64,000 bases of DNA from Dipteris shenzhenensis (taxonomy: Eukaryota > Polypodiophyta > Polypodiopsida > Gleicheniales): NCBI GenBank assembly GCA_047967505.1, contig CM106541.1; one strand, given 5' to 3'. Made by a program: the position numbers and the translations under genes. Shown piece by piece: positions 22,601 through 33,664 of the stretch (position 1 is the stretch's first letter; every line of letters starts with the position of its first letter). The notes under the pieces were generated by a model. It ran no database searches, was not told where the DNA came from, and worked only from the letters and a program-made list of their open reading frames with translations.

Positions 22601-23024
22601 TCTTCTCAATAACCCAATCTTTCACTACCTCCACATCTATATCCTCAACATAATTACATGCAAAGAAGTAATTTAAGCAGTCACAAATTGTTTCTTTATA
22701 ATTTCTTTGTGAGGCTCTTATTGTTCTCTCAGCATCCGCATCAAATCGCCCATGACGAGAGCTGCGATAACAAAGGTTACTTAAGAAGTCTAAGAGATCT
22801 TGGCATGCTTTTATAATATGTCTTAAAAGTCTTTCACTCTCTGCTATCTTGAGAGTCTCCGCCCTCTCTACATGCCTTTGTGCATCAAATTCCTCTCTCT
22901 TTATCTGTGTCAAAGGAGAACCTTATCGAATTCTAGCCTCTCTCTGTGCTCCTTGGTCAGCAATCCATTCTTTGAGACTGTTAATTCTAAACTCCACGTC
23001 TTCGACAATGCCAAGGACATCCAT
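22581..23024 (-). pseudogene. unrecognised small gene family, copy 3
   Basis: The ATG at 23024 opens MDVLGIVEDVEFRINSLKEW. About 148 codons align with copy 2 almost throughout: EEFDAQRHVERAETLKIAES, LLDFLSNLCYRSSRHGRF, TIRASQRNYKETICDCLNYF, NYVEDIDVEVVKDWVIEKIR. A TAA at 22923-22925 replaces a Gln that copy 2 retains at 18317-18319, and the last codons end early at TAG (22581-22583) where copy 2 has Glu. It lies upstream of the BED-DUF659 gene on the same strand. Function unknown; possibly an accessory protein of the same mobile element. Confidence 0.6.
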
Positions 23025-23049
23025 GGGTGGGGAGATGATAAAGAAAGGG

Positions 23050-24110
23050 AGATGGGCTAGGATGGAAGAAAGAAGAGAGTGTTTGTGGAAGGACTAGGAT
23101 GGAAGAATACAAGTTAATGAGAAGCACTAGGATGGATGAAAGAAGAGAGTGTTTGTGAAAGAACTAGGATAGAAGAATACAAGTTGCTAGGATGGATGAA
23201 AAAAGAGAGTCTTTGTGGAAGGACTAGGATAGAAGAATACAAGTTACTGAGAAGGACTAGGATGTAAGAAATAAGAGAGTGTTTGTGGAAGGACTAGGAT
23301 GGAAGAATACAAGTGCACTAAGGCACGATGTGTTCACTATGATAAGGATAAGGGTTGGAATAAAGTGAGAGAAGCATTGGGAATGCTCTACTTTAAGTGA
23401 GTGAAGACTGTCCAACTGAATAAAATTTTGCAGAGCATTGGGAATGCTGTACTTTAAGTGAGTGGAGCATTGGGAATTGATACTTTGGAGTGAAATATAT
23501 TACAAGTGAGAGAGAGAGAGAGCGATAGAAAGTGAGGAAAGATGTAAAGTGAAAGACGAATACAAGTTAATTAGAAGGACTAGGATGTAAGAAATAAGAG
23601 AGTGTCTTGATGGGATAGAAAGTGAGGGAAGACATAAAGTGAAAGACGAATACAAGTTAATCAGAAGGACTAGGATGTAAGAAATAAGCGAGTGTTTGTG
23701 GAAGGACTAGGATGGAAGAATACAAGTGCACTAAGGCACGATGTGTTCACTATGATAAGGATAAGGGTTGGAATAAAGTGAGAGAAGCATTGGGAATGCT
23801 CTACTTTAAGTGAGTGGAGACTGTCCAACTGAATAAAATTTTGCAGAGCATTGGAAATGCTGTACTTTAAGTGAGTGGAGCATTGGGAATTGACACTTTG
23901 GAGTGAAATATATTACAAATATTACATCATCACATATTCATATCAAAATTCTCATCACACAAGGTTATATTTCCAAATGCTGTACTTTAAGTGAGTGGAG
24001 CATTGGGAATTGACACTTTGGAGTGAAATATATTACAAATATTACATCATCACATATTCATATCAAAATTCTCATCACACAAGGTTATATTTCCAAATAA
24101 TCACACATTC
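23050..24110. repeat. promoter-derived minisatellite and larger tandem duplications
   Basis: A unit of about 60 bp containing GGACTAGGATGGAAGAATAC and AAGAAGAGAGTGTTTGTG is repeated at 23060-23310 and again near 23575-23730. A segment of about 170 bp from AAGTGCACTAAGGCACGATG through the GCATTGGGAATGCTCTACTT phrase occurs at about 23310 and 23723. A segment of about 120 bp ending in AAGGTTATATTTCCAAAT is repeated back to back near 23860-24097. The first unit is the same sequence that precedes the ATG of small-gene copies 2 and 3. Confidence 0.85.
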
Positions 24111-24323
24111 ATATCATAAAATTGTGTGCATGAAATAAATATATAAATATCATGACTAAATGCCACTTAAGTAATACGTCACAAATTGGTGTATAATCAA
24201 CAAATACTACATCATGATTCATACATTGCAACAAATAAATGTCAACCATAATATTCATGGAATAAACAACATCATGAGAATATGCTCCTCACGCATATAT
24301 ACAAACACAACATCATACATGCA
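24110..24323. other. AT-rich 3' flank of the peptidase-like gene
   Basis: No coding sequence recognised; it lies just past the TGA of the last peptidase module. Confidence 0.35.
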
Positions 24324-25640
24324 TCACAACTCTTCTGATGCTTCTAGTGGAGACTGTGGCAACTCTTCTGATGCTTCTAATGGAGGCTGTGGTGCTCTAG
24401 ATGTACACTCAATCTCTACTTCTTCTATAGTATGTAGTGCTTTTGGATTAGACTCAGTATCCTCTTCCTTAAATGCAAGCGGAGGCTGTGGCAACTCTTC
24501 TGATGCTTCCAGTGGAGGCTATGGTGTTGTAGGTATACATTGAGTCTCTACTTCTTCTGTAGTGTGCAGTGCTTTCATAGTAGACTTAGTCTCCTCTTCC
24601 TTAAATGCAAGCTTTGATATTGCTTCAGTTGCACGTTGTATTCTAATATCAACAATTATGTCTTGAATGATTTCAGCCCTTAACAATTGTATATCCTCCT
24701 CTGAATATTTGAGCTCCAAAGAGTCGTCCGATGAGACCTGTAGCTTAAGTGATAAATTTTCTTTGAAAATCAACATGCAGTTATAGGCAACTCTCCACCC
24801 ACAACTATGCCCATCTTCCTGCTCTACTACTAAATGCTTTTGGAAGTCTAGCGAGTCTTTGTACTATCCTGTTTCTCTAATAGGAGATACCAACTTCTCA
24901 ACTAACCTGCTCATCATGACATATTAAAAAAACTTAGTGTGTCTATTACATAAGGTACATAATATAGAAGTAACAATAGATTAATAGAATACTTACGTTT
25001 GCACTGAGCCATGAAAGCCTGCAATCGAGTTGACAAACCAACAATAGTTATCTTCAAGGTCCCAAACCAACAGACTCCAATGTTCCCTACACGAATAATT
25101 AAGAATTATTATTATTTAACACAATGTTGCCAATATAAGATGAAAATAAAGGTTGCCATGATACTTACATCTCGTGATATGCCATAAATAGGACTCACAT
25201 GCCATGTAAATGTAAAGGTTGTAACGATTTACAAACATCGGCTATCGTCTTTTTGCTATCGCTAAGTATAGGAGAAAGGAGAGAATCCAACATATACACA
25301 CGGTTTTGTATGGCTCTACAAAATCATGAGATTATACTGCACCAACAAATAAATGAATATTAGCTTATTAGATTTAGTCAAAATATTGAATTATCAAGCA
25401 GAGAAAAATTTTGTATCAAACCTGAGAATGGCCAGCATAACGTTGTTATTGACCTCATTTGAAGCTCTAGAGAGGATTGAAATCTCCTCTCCACCAAATT
25501 CAAGATACTGAGGTCTATGTTGAATCATAACCCTAACATTAAAAGAGCTTCCCAAGTCTTCCAATGAAGCCATGTTTGTAGCATTGAGGTCTTCTATCCC
25601 CTTTGACTCTTTGACGGCATTCATTTCGCACTCCTCTGAG
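24324..25640 (-). pseudogene. Ulp1/C48-like peptidase module 3, catalytic Cys kept, with ETQC-repeat tail
   Basis: Four exon-like blocks in order on minus. A: SSFNVRVMIQHRPQYLEFGG to NNNVMLAILR (about 25540-25434). B: NRVYMLDSLL-like sequence to VLFMAYHEM (about 25310-25180). C: HWSLLVWDLEDNYCWFVNSI (His codon 25080-25082). D: EDGHSCGWRVAYNCMLIF (Cys codon 24801-24803), then a helical part and a tail with repeated EEVETQC and PPLEASEEL phrases. The order HW...(N)S...CGW is the signature of the Ulp1/SENP fold (family C48), which cleaves SUMO or related conjugates. Asn replaces the usual Asp. In-frame stops include TAG at 24519-24521, where the parallel repeat at 24387-24389 has CAG. Of three modules only this one keeps the nucleophile. 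Confidence 0.6.
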
Positions 25641-25649
25641 CCATTATCT

Positions 25650-26700
25650 ATTTGACTTGTGGGAGGGTCCATAATGTTGCCCTTAATGATTGCTCGAATG
25701 GTACATGTTAAAAATGCATAGAGATGCAAGTCCATATATGTTGACAATGTGGTGTCATTTTGTATCTCAAAAATTTGACCAAGTACCAAAAAACAATTGT
25801 ATCCCACCCTCCATCCACTTTTATAGATGTGGCTATCCTCTTGATGTGATACCTAACATGTTATATACTCTATTTGTTGTGCCAAGTCACATTGCCGCAT
25901 TACTGTGTCGATAGCACCTACCAACTTTCACGATCTGCACATCAAAACATATAACAACAGTGAATATGTGCATTGCATATCAATCTACATGTCAAGAAGT
26001 GACAAGAAGTGTAGTCTATACTTACTCTAACACAGTGCCATGGACGGATGTCATTGAGTTGGCAAAGAAGCACTTCTTAGCAAAGATGTCCACGACCACC
26101 AAACTCCAATGTGAGCTGCATCATCAATAAAGAATAGTTACTGTGTTTGAGACAATTCTAGCAACACAATAGAAAAAACAACTAGGGTTTGATGCTTACT
26201 TCTCATAATATGCTATAAAGATAACTCATGCCTCATTCATAGGAACGTGCTTCAACCACTTGCAAACATCCTCTATGGTTTCTTTTTTGTTTCTAAGCAC
26301 TTCCAAAATAAGAGGATCGAGCATATATGAAACTCTTTGTATATTTTGAGGAAAATCTGCTATAACATTACTATATTTAAAAAAAAAGTATTAGATTCTT
26401 GAGTTTAATCAAAATAAGCAAAGTATAAAGCCAAGGAAAAGGATGCATCAAACCTGAGGATGGTTGTAATGACTTTGACATTAGCCTCTTTCTTAGGATT
26501 CAAGAGGATTAAAATCTCTTCTTCACCAAATTCAAAAAAATGAGGTTGTTGTCGAATTAACAACATAGCAGTGAATGAACTTCCAATCTGCTACAATAGA
26601 GTCATATTTTCATGACTCATCTTATTGAGAGAGTAGTCTACATCATATTCTTCTTCACTTGCTATGTCTTCTACATCCTCCTTCTGCTATAAAAATATAA
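25650..26700 (-). pseudogene. Ulp1/C48-like peptidase module 2, Cys replaced by Ser
   Basis: Blocks on minus: A (about 26590-26455, SSFTAMLLIRQQPHFFEFGE ... ITTILR), B (about 26370-26215, YMLDPLILEVLRNKKETIED, VCKWL, VIFIAYYEK with one stop), C (about 26113-26035, HWSLVVVDIFAKKCFFANSM, His codon 26109-26111) and D (QEDSHIYKSGWRVGYNCFLV, with Ser at 25817-25819 where module 3 has the nucleophilic Cys). The D block continues to about 25650 with a helical tail. Donor and acceptor signals flank the blocks, as in module 1. A peptidase role is unlikely for this module; it could bind substrate or be decayed. Confidence 0.55.
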
Positions 26701-26864
26701 AAAAGTTATAAGATGTACACATCCCAAATAAAGGCTTAAACAAGCATAGAAATATAAAGATAAGATTTCATACATGCTGCAATGTAGTCATATTTTTAGG
26801 TTGTTCCCCAACATTAATAATGGTTTTCTCATTAGATTGCATAGAAGTATACAGATAAGGTTTC

Positions 26865-27115
26865 ATACATGCTTTCATTAGAGTGAGTCTCTCCTCCTCT
26901 TGGAGCAAAAATTTAAAAAGTAAGGTTTCATACATGCTTTCATAAGAGTGAGTCTCTCCTCCTCTTGGAGGAAAAATTTAAAAAGTTATGAGATTTACAC
27001 ATTCCAAATAAAAATAAAGGTTAAATAATCATAGAAGTATAAAGATAGCATGCTTTCATTAGACTCAGTCTCTTCTCCTCTTGGAGGAAAATATTAAAAA
27101 GTTATGATATTTACA
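26865..27115. repeat. three direct repeats in an intron of the peptidase-like gene
   Basis: CATGCTTTCAT.AGAGTGAGTCTCTCCTCCTCTTGGAG plus AAAAATTTAAAAAG occurs near 26868, 26933 and, slightly diverged, 27050. The repeats lie between modules 1 and 2. Confidence 0.75.
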
Positions 27116-27163
27116 CATCCCAATTAAAGGCTTGAACAAGCATACAAGTATAAAGATAAGGTT

Positions 27164-28363
27164 TTATACATGCTGCAATGTAGTCATATTTTCAGGTTGT
27201 TTCCCAATGGTAGCAATTAGACGCTGAATACTCTTAGCCTGAAACACTAGTAGATCGGCTTCTGTATATGATTCCATTTTGATTGATAACTCCAAATCAA
27301 AAATCTCTCTAAGAAACAACATGCAGTTGTAGGCAACTCTCCACCCATAGCTCTGCCCATCTTTTTCCTCCACTGGTAGATGTCATTTGAATTCTACTTG
27401 GTCTTGTTGCTCCGTGGTTGTTTTGACAGTAGATACTAGCCGATATGCAGCACTATCCATCATGACATATTAAATATATTAATATGTCATGATCATAAGA
27501 TACAAAATAAGAAAGTAACAAAAATATTAAGAGAATAATAATTACCTTGGGGAGTTGGCATGATAGCCTTCCATTGAATTCACAAACCACAAACGGTTGA
27601 CTTCAAGGTCCCAAGCAATCAGACTCCAATGTGAGCTACACGACCAGATTAAAAATGATTATTGTTTTACACAAACTTGCCAAAGAAATAGTAAAAATAA
27701 GGTTGGAGTTGATACTTACTCCTCATGATAAGGCATAAAGATGACTCGCACCCCATCTAAATTCAAAGGGCTTAACCAGGTACAAACATCTTCTATAGTC
27801 TTTTGAGGAGAGCGAAGAATAGAAGAAAGGAGATTATCGAGCATGTAGACACGATTCTGCACTACACTAGGAAGTTGAGAAATAACTATACTGCACCAAG
27901 AAATAAACAAACGTTAGCTCATAGAATTGATTTGCATTCTGTACTAGGAAACTGAGATATAACTACACTGTAAACAAATAAACAAATGTTAGATCATTGA
28001 AGTAGCAACAAATAAACAAACGTTACCTGAGAATGGCCAGGATAACATTGTCATTAACCTCTTTTAAAGGATTGGAGAGGATTGAAACCTCCTCTCTACC
28101 AAAGCTCAAATACTGAGGTTCTCGTTTCAAAACGATCCTAACTTCAAATGAGCTTTCCATTTTATCCAATGCAGCTAAATTTGCAGAATGGGTCTCTGTC
28201 ATAGCTTGTATTCTATGTTTGTGGTCATTCTTCTTTTCCATGGTGTCTTTAAAGCTCTTGTGCTCATGGGATTCTTCAATCAAATTTAGAGGTGGTTGCA
28301 TTGCTAAAGTAGAAGGGAGTGCCTCCATATTGACTTCATCCATTTCTTCTCCCTCTATTGCCT
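27164..28363 (-). pseudogene. Ulp1/C48-like peptidase module 1, Cys replaced by Tyr
   Basis: The best-preserved splice structure of the three. Exon A (28363-28028, acceptor TTTACAG, donor CAG|GTAACG) ends REPQYLSFGREEVSIL ... NDNVILAILR. Exon B (about 27893-27720, acceptor GGTGCAG, donor GGA|GTAAGT) reads VYMLDNLLSSILRSPQKTIE to VIFMPYHEE. Exon C (about 27635-27546, donor AAG|GTAATT) reads SHWSLIAWDLEVNRLWFVNS (His codon 27629-27631). Exon D reads STVKTTTEQQDQVEF, then DGQSYGWRVAYNCMLFL, with Tyr at 27347-27349 in place of the nucleophilic Cys, and ends near 27164. The module repeats the exon order of modules 2 and 3, so the set was duplicated in tandem. Confidence 0.6.
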
Positions 28364-28447
28364 GTAAACAAATATGAGAGATTAGATTCATTATCTTTAA
28401 ATTTAAATCTTATGTAAAAAATTGTATTTAGTTGAGAAATAGAGAGT

Positions 28448-31400
28448 TCATACCGCTAAGTATTGTCGTAGTGGCCTTTTTACATAACCATGCGAGCCAT
28501 AATTATCAAAGAAGGCATCATCATCTTTCTCTTCATCCACCAACCTCTCTCTAAACAGGTCATGTAAGTCCATCTTTTCATCATCATCAACTGGGACATT
28601 ATGATCTTCAAGGTCATCATCCATGTCATCGGTCTCCTTGTGCTCTATCTCTTTTTCATAGCCTGTGGTTAAATCTGCTTGAAGCTGAAAATAGGCCATG
28701 AAATGCTTGTTTTCAATAATATTTGTGGAGTTGCCTTTTTTGAGGAGATCCTCAAATAAATATCCCATCCTACACAAGGTGACCTCCCAAACTACCGGTA
28801 GCAAATTCTCCACCATGGTAAGCAAGAGACTCCCACTTTTTGCAAGACTTCCATAGTTGTTTTTTTGATAATGTATGGACCTGGGAATATCTTGCTCTTC
28901 TAGCATCAATCTCAAATTATTTGAATTCTCTCTTATGTCCTTTTGTAAGGAGTTATCAGGGTTGGGACTCCGCATACACAAGAAGAATGATTCAAGAGAT
29001 TGAATCGCTATGTCACATTCTCTCTTGCCTCTCTTTGCTGCATAAACACCACTATAGATCTTCAAATCTGATGAATATGCTCACTCTAAAGTAACCTGCA
29101 TGGCTTCTTTGTCTTTTTTATCAACAAAAATGACAATGTTGCAAATTGCCACTTTGCTAATGGTGGTATATACTATTCTATCAATGAAGTTATGGATATC
29201 ATCACTAGAAACTTCATTGATGAAGAATAGTTGTGGCTTGTCCCATGCTGACTCATTCTTGATGAAGTCATCTTGTGAAACTCCCCTGAAGTTCACAAGC
29301 TTTCCAGACTCTGACGTAACCTCTACATTGAATTGAAAGCTTTGGTGCATATCTGTCAGCATCCTTATCTCGCTGATTAATCTTTCCACATATGCAACCA
29401 CCTGTTGTGGGATTTCTTTTCTCTTGTAAGAGGTTACTATTTCTGACCCATCTTCATCCTTTTTAATCCACCTGTTTGCGCAGCTTAACCTTGGGTATTG
29501 ACAAAGAAGCTATATGCTTGACCACATTATAGTCAATGTTACAATGACTAAGTGGGATTTGTTTCTCTGACAGCAAATACTTAATGGCACTATGCACTGC
29601 ATCACGCCTACCCTATACATTGATGCATTCTTGCATGCAGTGGTCTTTTTCTTTCTTTCCAAAAAACCATTCTTTCTTTAAAATTTTTTGTGCTGCCATG
29701 GATGCATACTTGTCAAGTAAGTACTTTATAGGCCTCCACATCCTTGCCATCAACTCCTTCTTATCCATTACCTTTGACTTTCCGAAGACAAACAAAGGAG
29801 CTTCATAGGTCAACTCTCCACGCTCACAAGCAATGCACGCTTCAAGCATCCCATTGAACACTTCAATAGGATGAAATATGATAGAAGTGTAGTCGGCATA
29901 TCTATCTTTCACCACCTTGAGGCTTGTCATATTTTCTTCTCGCTCTTGAGTTCCCCTAGGCACAACTGTACTCAAAGAAGTAAAGAATTTTGTGAGTGTG
30001 TCGGCGTCTGCTTTTGTGACCTTTTGCTTCAAATGAGGATTTGGAGAACCAAATGTTGTCCATACAACCCTTGCCTTCTGTAAGACCTCTGATGTTGAGG
30101 ATATCTTATGCTTTCCATGGACATAATGATTAAGTCTTTCGGACTCAATCAAATATTTGATCTCATGCTTGAATATATAGATTTTTGCAGGATAATAATG
30201 GAATGAAGTTATCTTTGCAAATTGTTCTGAAGTGAGTTTTTTGACCTCCTTTGCTTCTTTGGCGATCTGATTACAAGCATAAGCCCAATGTTGACCATCA
30301 ATGGGCTGGAATTTGCAATGAAGGAGGAATTCCTTCTTTGCTTCCTTTAACATATTCTCACCTTGTGCCTCTTGGCCTTGTTCATGTGGAATATTTTTAA
30401 GAGTGTCTTTAAAGAATCGACTGAAGGTTTCCTCGAAATGTGTAGGCCCTATAAATGTTATTTGATCCAAAAAGCTATTTTTGATTGGACAAAACATTAT
30501 TGGATGCAAAACCACATTGCTTACCACAGGTTTCTCTCCATCTCTCAAAGCCTCGTATATTTGCAGTGCATAGGATATATCAAGGTTTCAGCTATTAGTA
30601 AAGACAGCTGCAGCTTCCACATCTTTGGCATTCACAAACCACGTCCTTTGACCCCAGATATATCCCACATCATCATCTGTTACTGCTTCATTAAGACACA
30701 GATTGAGATTTTTGATTGATGTGAGTTCATCTTGATCATCTTAAGCCTCGGGCTCTAAGTCTTCTTCATCTTTCTCTTCTTTTAACCATTTTTCATCCAC
30801 ATGATCTTTCTCTACAGTGGGACGATGCCTTTTTTTACTACTTGGAACTGTGGCTCTTGCAGTACTAGCCTTTTGCATTTCATGTCATGGTTTGCTAGCA
30901 AGAGCTTCTAGCATAACTGCAGTGGATCGACCTTCATCTTCTTTAATTTTTTTTAATTCCCGTGCACTCAAGGCTTGTGTTTCATCATCCTTAGTGACAT
31001 CCACCATTTCTTGCTCTAGAAGTTTGTGCTCATGTTCTACACGTTTGTGACAGTGTGCATATTCTTCTTGCCCCTGCATCAAAGTCTGTGCTTGATCTCC
31101 TTCATGTGAAGATCCTTGAATGTGACGAGCATATTGTGCATCGTGAATGTACTCAAACATAATCTTTGCATGCATCCTTTTTGCCACCACACTAGGAAAT
31201 TGCTCCCAAGTATATGCAAGAGCCTCCAATGCACTTTGCAGCTCTGGAAACTTTGATGGTTGAGGAGGAGGCATCACAAAGGTCTTTGAGTCTCTCGTGA
31301 ACGCAACAAAATGAAGACTGCCAACCTCAAGATCTGAACTCTTTGTGAAAATATCCATAAAAGTCTCTTTTGGCTCTATCATTATCCCTACTACAAGGCT

Positions 31401-31658
31401 TGAAGTCATATCTTTTTTGAAGAATGTAGCATCCCATGGATCGTCAACATCATTGAACTCCCTTTTTGACATAAATAGAAAGAGTCTCTTTTCCTTTTGA
31501 TGAAGAAACCAAGCTCTTTTGCCCATGTGATATCGAGTCCACCTACCAAAGCCATTGGGGCTATATTCCTTTCCTTTCAAATTCAAAGTGACATCAGAGA
31601 CCCATGCTCTAATTTCAAAGTCATTTAGGATAGCCCCCACATTAGTTGATTGCTCCAT
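28448..31658 (-). pseudogene. large N-terminal part of the peptidase-like gene, unrecognised domains
   Basis: The ATG at 31658 lies just after an acceptor (TCTTATAG|G). It opens MEQSTNVGAILNDFEIRAW and runs about 2 kb in one frame to 29613, with in-frame stops near 30885 (TGA), 30748 (TAA) and 30580 (TGA). A TAG at about 29610 and a single-base frame change near 29470 follow. The frame then continues to 28448 with one TGA at 29081. It contains charged helices (HCHKRVEHEHKLLEQEM near 31010), a Lys/Glu-rich linker, KILKKEWFFGKKEKD and an Asp/Glu-rich C-terminal stretch (DDMDDDLEDHNVPVDDDEKM). The donor GCG|GTATGA then leads into exon A of peptidase module 1 at 28363, which makes one gene the simplest reading. 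I do not recognise the N-terminal domains. Long open frames joined by single stops suggest recent decay. Confidence 0.5.
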
Positions 31659-31739
31659 AATCCTATAAGAAAAGATAATGAAGAATTTAGATACATACAA
31701 GTAAAGTACAATATACAACGCTTGATACAATAAATGTGG

Positions 31740-32350
31740 GAAATAGCCCAAAAGGCTTTACAAGGCTTCATATGGCAATAAATGTGACCAGTAGCGGAGA
31801 GGGATTTACAAAGTATTTTATAGCAATAAATGTGGGAAATAGCCTAGAAGGCTTTACAAGGCTTAAATATTTGTACAAATGTAAGAAAATTAGCCAATAA
31901 AGCTTTATAATGAAATAAAATGCCCTCTAGTGATAAAGCTTCAATCTTCGTGATGACATGTAATCTGTCCATCCATTGATATCTGTGCATTGATACCCAA
32001 CTGATGCAATCTACCCACTAAAAACTGTTCCACTGATATCCACTTATGCAGCCCACTGATACTCGTTAAATAGTGAAAGGTCGGGATGGTCGGGTTTATT
32101 ACAAGGCGCTTCATATGGCAATAAATGTAAAAAATAGCCTAAAAGGCTTTACAAGTTTTTTAATGACAATAAATGAGCTTAAATATTTGTACAAATGCAA
32201 TAAAAATAACCAATAAAGATTTACAATGAAATAAAATGACTACTATAATCATCAAGCTCCAATATGCCCCATGACATGTAATCTGTCCACTGATATATGT
32301 AATTTGTCCACTGATATCTGCTATCTGCTCATGCAATCTGCCCACTGATA
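31740..32350. repeat. duplicated AT-rich segment
   Basis: A segment of 200-300 bp containing ATAGCC.AAAAGGCTTTACAAG, CTTAAATATTTGTACAAATG and GACATGTAATCTGTCCA occurs at about 31830-32010 and again at about 32125-32340, with shorter echoes at 31738-31790. A CACTGATATC phrase recurs within it. It lies just 5' of the peptidase-like gene. Confidence 0.75.
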
Positions 32351-32817
32351 AACTTCTTGGTAAATGGTAAAAGTTCTTATTTAATAGCATGTTATGAGTG
32401 TGAAACTGCATGTGAGCGAAGGGACTGACAACGATTAGGAACTAGTTAGAAAAATTTGAGCATGGCTTCGATTGGCAACTTGGAGAATTGTCTCTCCTCT
32501 AAGGCAATCTAATCTATGCTAAACTATGCTAAACCAACCGTCGAAGCGAAGAAAAGCAATAAATAATTTCTTTTTCTGTGTTCATTTTAATGTGCTGGGG
32601 TTTAAGAGGCTTAAATATGCAAAAGAAGGGGTTTTGATGTAGAGGCTAAACCTGCATGTGAGAGAAATGAAGAACAAGTATCTAAAGAAAAGTTAACATT
32701 TTTCAATTTAAAAGATGAATATATCTAAAAATATTATCTCACCTTCAAAACAAACCATAAATTCACTCGTTTATAATTTTTTAAAAGCATAATATAAAAC
32801 ATGTAAATATATAAAAC
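32351..32817. other. no gene recognised
   Basis: AT-rich spacer between the duplicated segment and the polypyrimidine block. No motif I can support. Confidence 0.35.
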
Positions 32818-32834
32818 TCTCTCTTTCCTTTGAA

Positions 32835-32874
<40 letters not shown>

Positions 32875-33212
32875 CTAATTCTCTGTGTAGCCATAGTCAA
32901 GACACCTCATTCTCTCTCTTAATCTCTCTCTCTCTCTCTTACAACTCTTATGTCTTTCCCTCTCTGTCCTCATCCCACTCATTCTCTCTCTTAGTTTATC
33001 TCAAGTCTCTCTTTCTCTCCCTCCCATGGCCGCTAGGATTTATCATTCTCTCTCTTCATCTCTCTCTCTCTCCCTAGGATTTGTAATTATTTCTCTCTCT
33101 CTCCACCTCTCTCTCTAGAGATTTATTATTCTCTCTCTTGATCTCTCTCTAGGATTTGTAATTCTCTCTCTCTCCTCTTCTCTCTCTACCTAAGATTTAT
33201 CATTCTCTCTCT

Positions 33213-33248
<36 letters not shown>

Positions 33249-33619
33249 CTCCCTCCCTCTATCCTCTTGGCCGCTAGGATTTGTCATTATTTCCCTCTCT
33301 ATGTCTCTCTCTCTCTCTCTCTCTCTGAATTCTCTCTCTTAATCTCTCCCTGCCTCCCTCTCTCCCTCTCTCCTTTTCTCTCTCTCGTTTGTCCCTCTTC
33401 TCAGTCTTAATCTCTCTTTCTTTCCCTCCCCTCTTCTCTCTCATTTCTCATTCTCTCTCTCTCTCTCTCTCCCTCACTCCCTCCCTCGGTGGCCACAGTC
33501 GCAAGAAGTCTCATTCTCTCTCTGTCTCTACCTCCCTCACTTGGTGGCCACGGCCACTAGAAGTTTCATTCTCTCTCTCCCTCTCTCTCTCCCTAAGTCT
33601 CCCTCCTCTCTTCTCTCTC

Positions 33620-33664
<45 letters not shown>

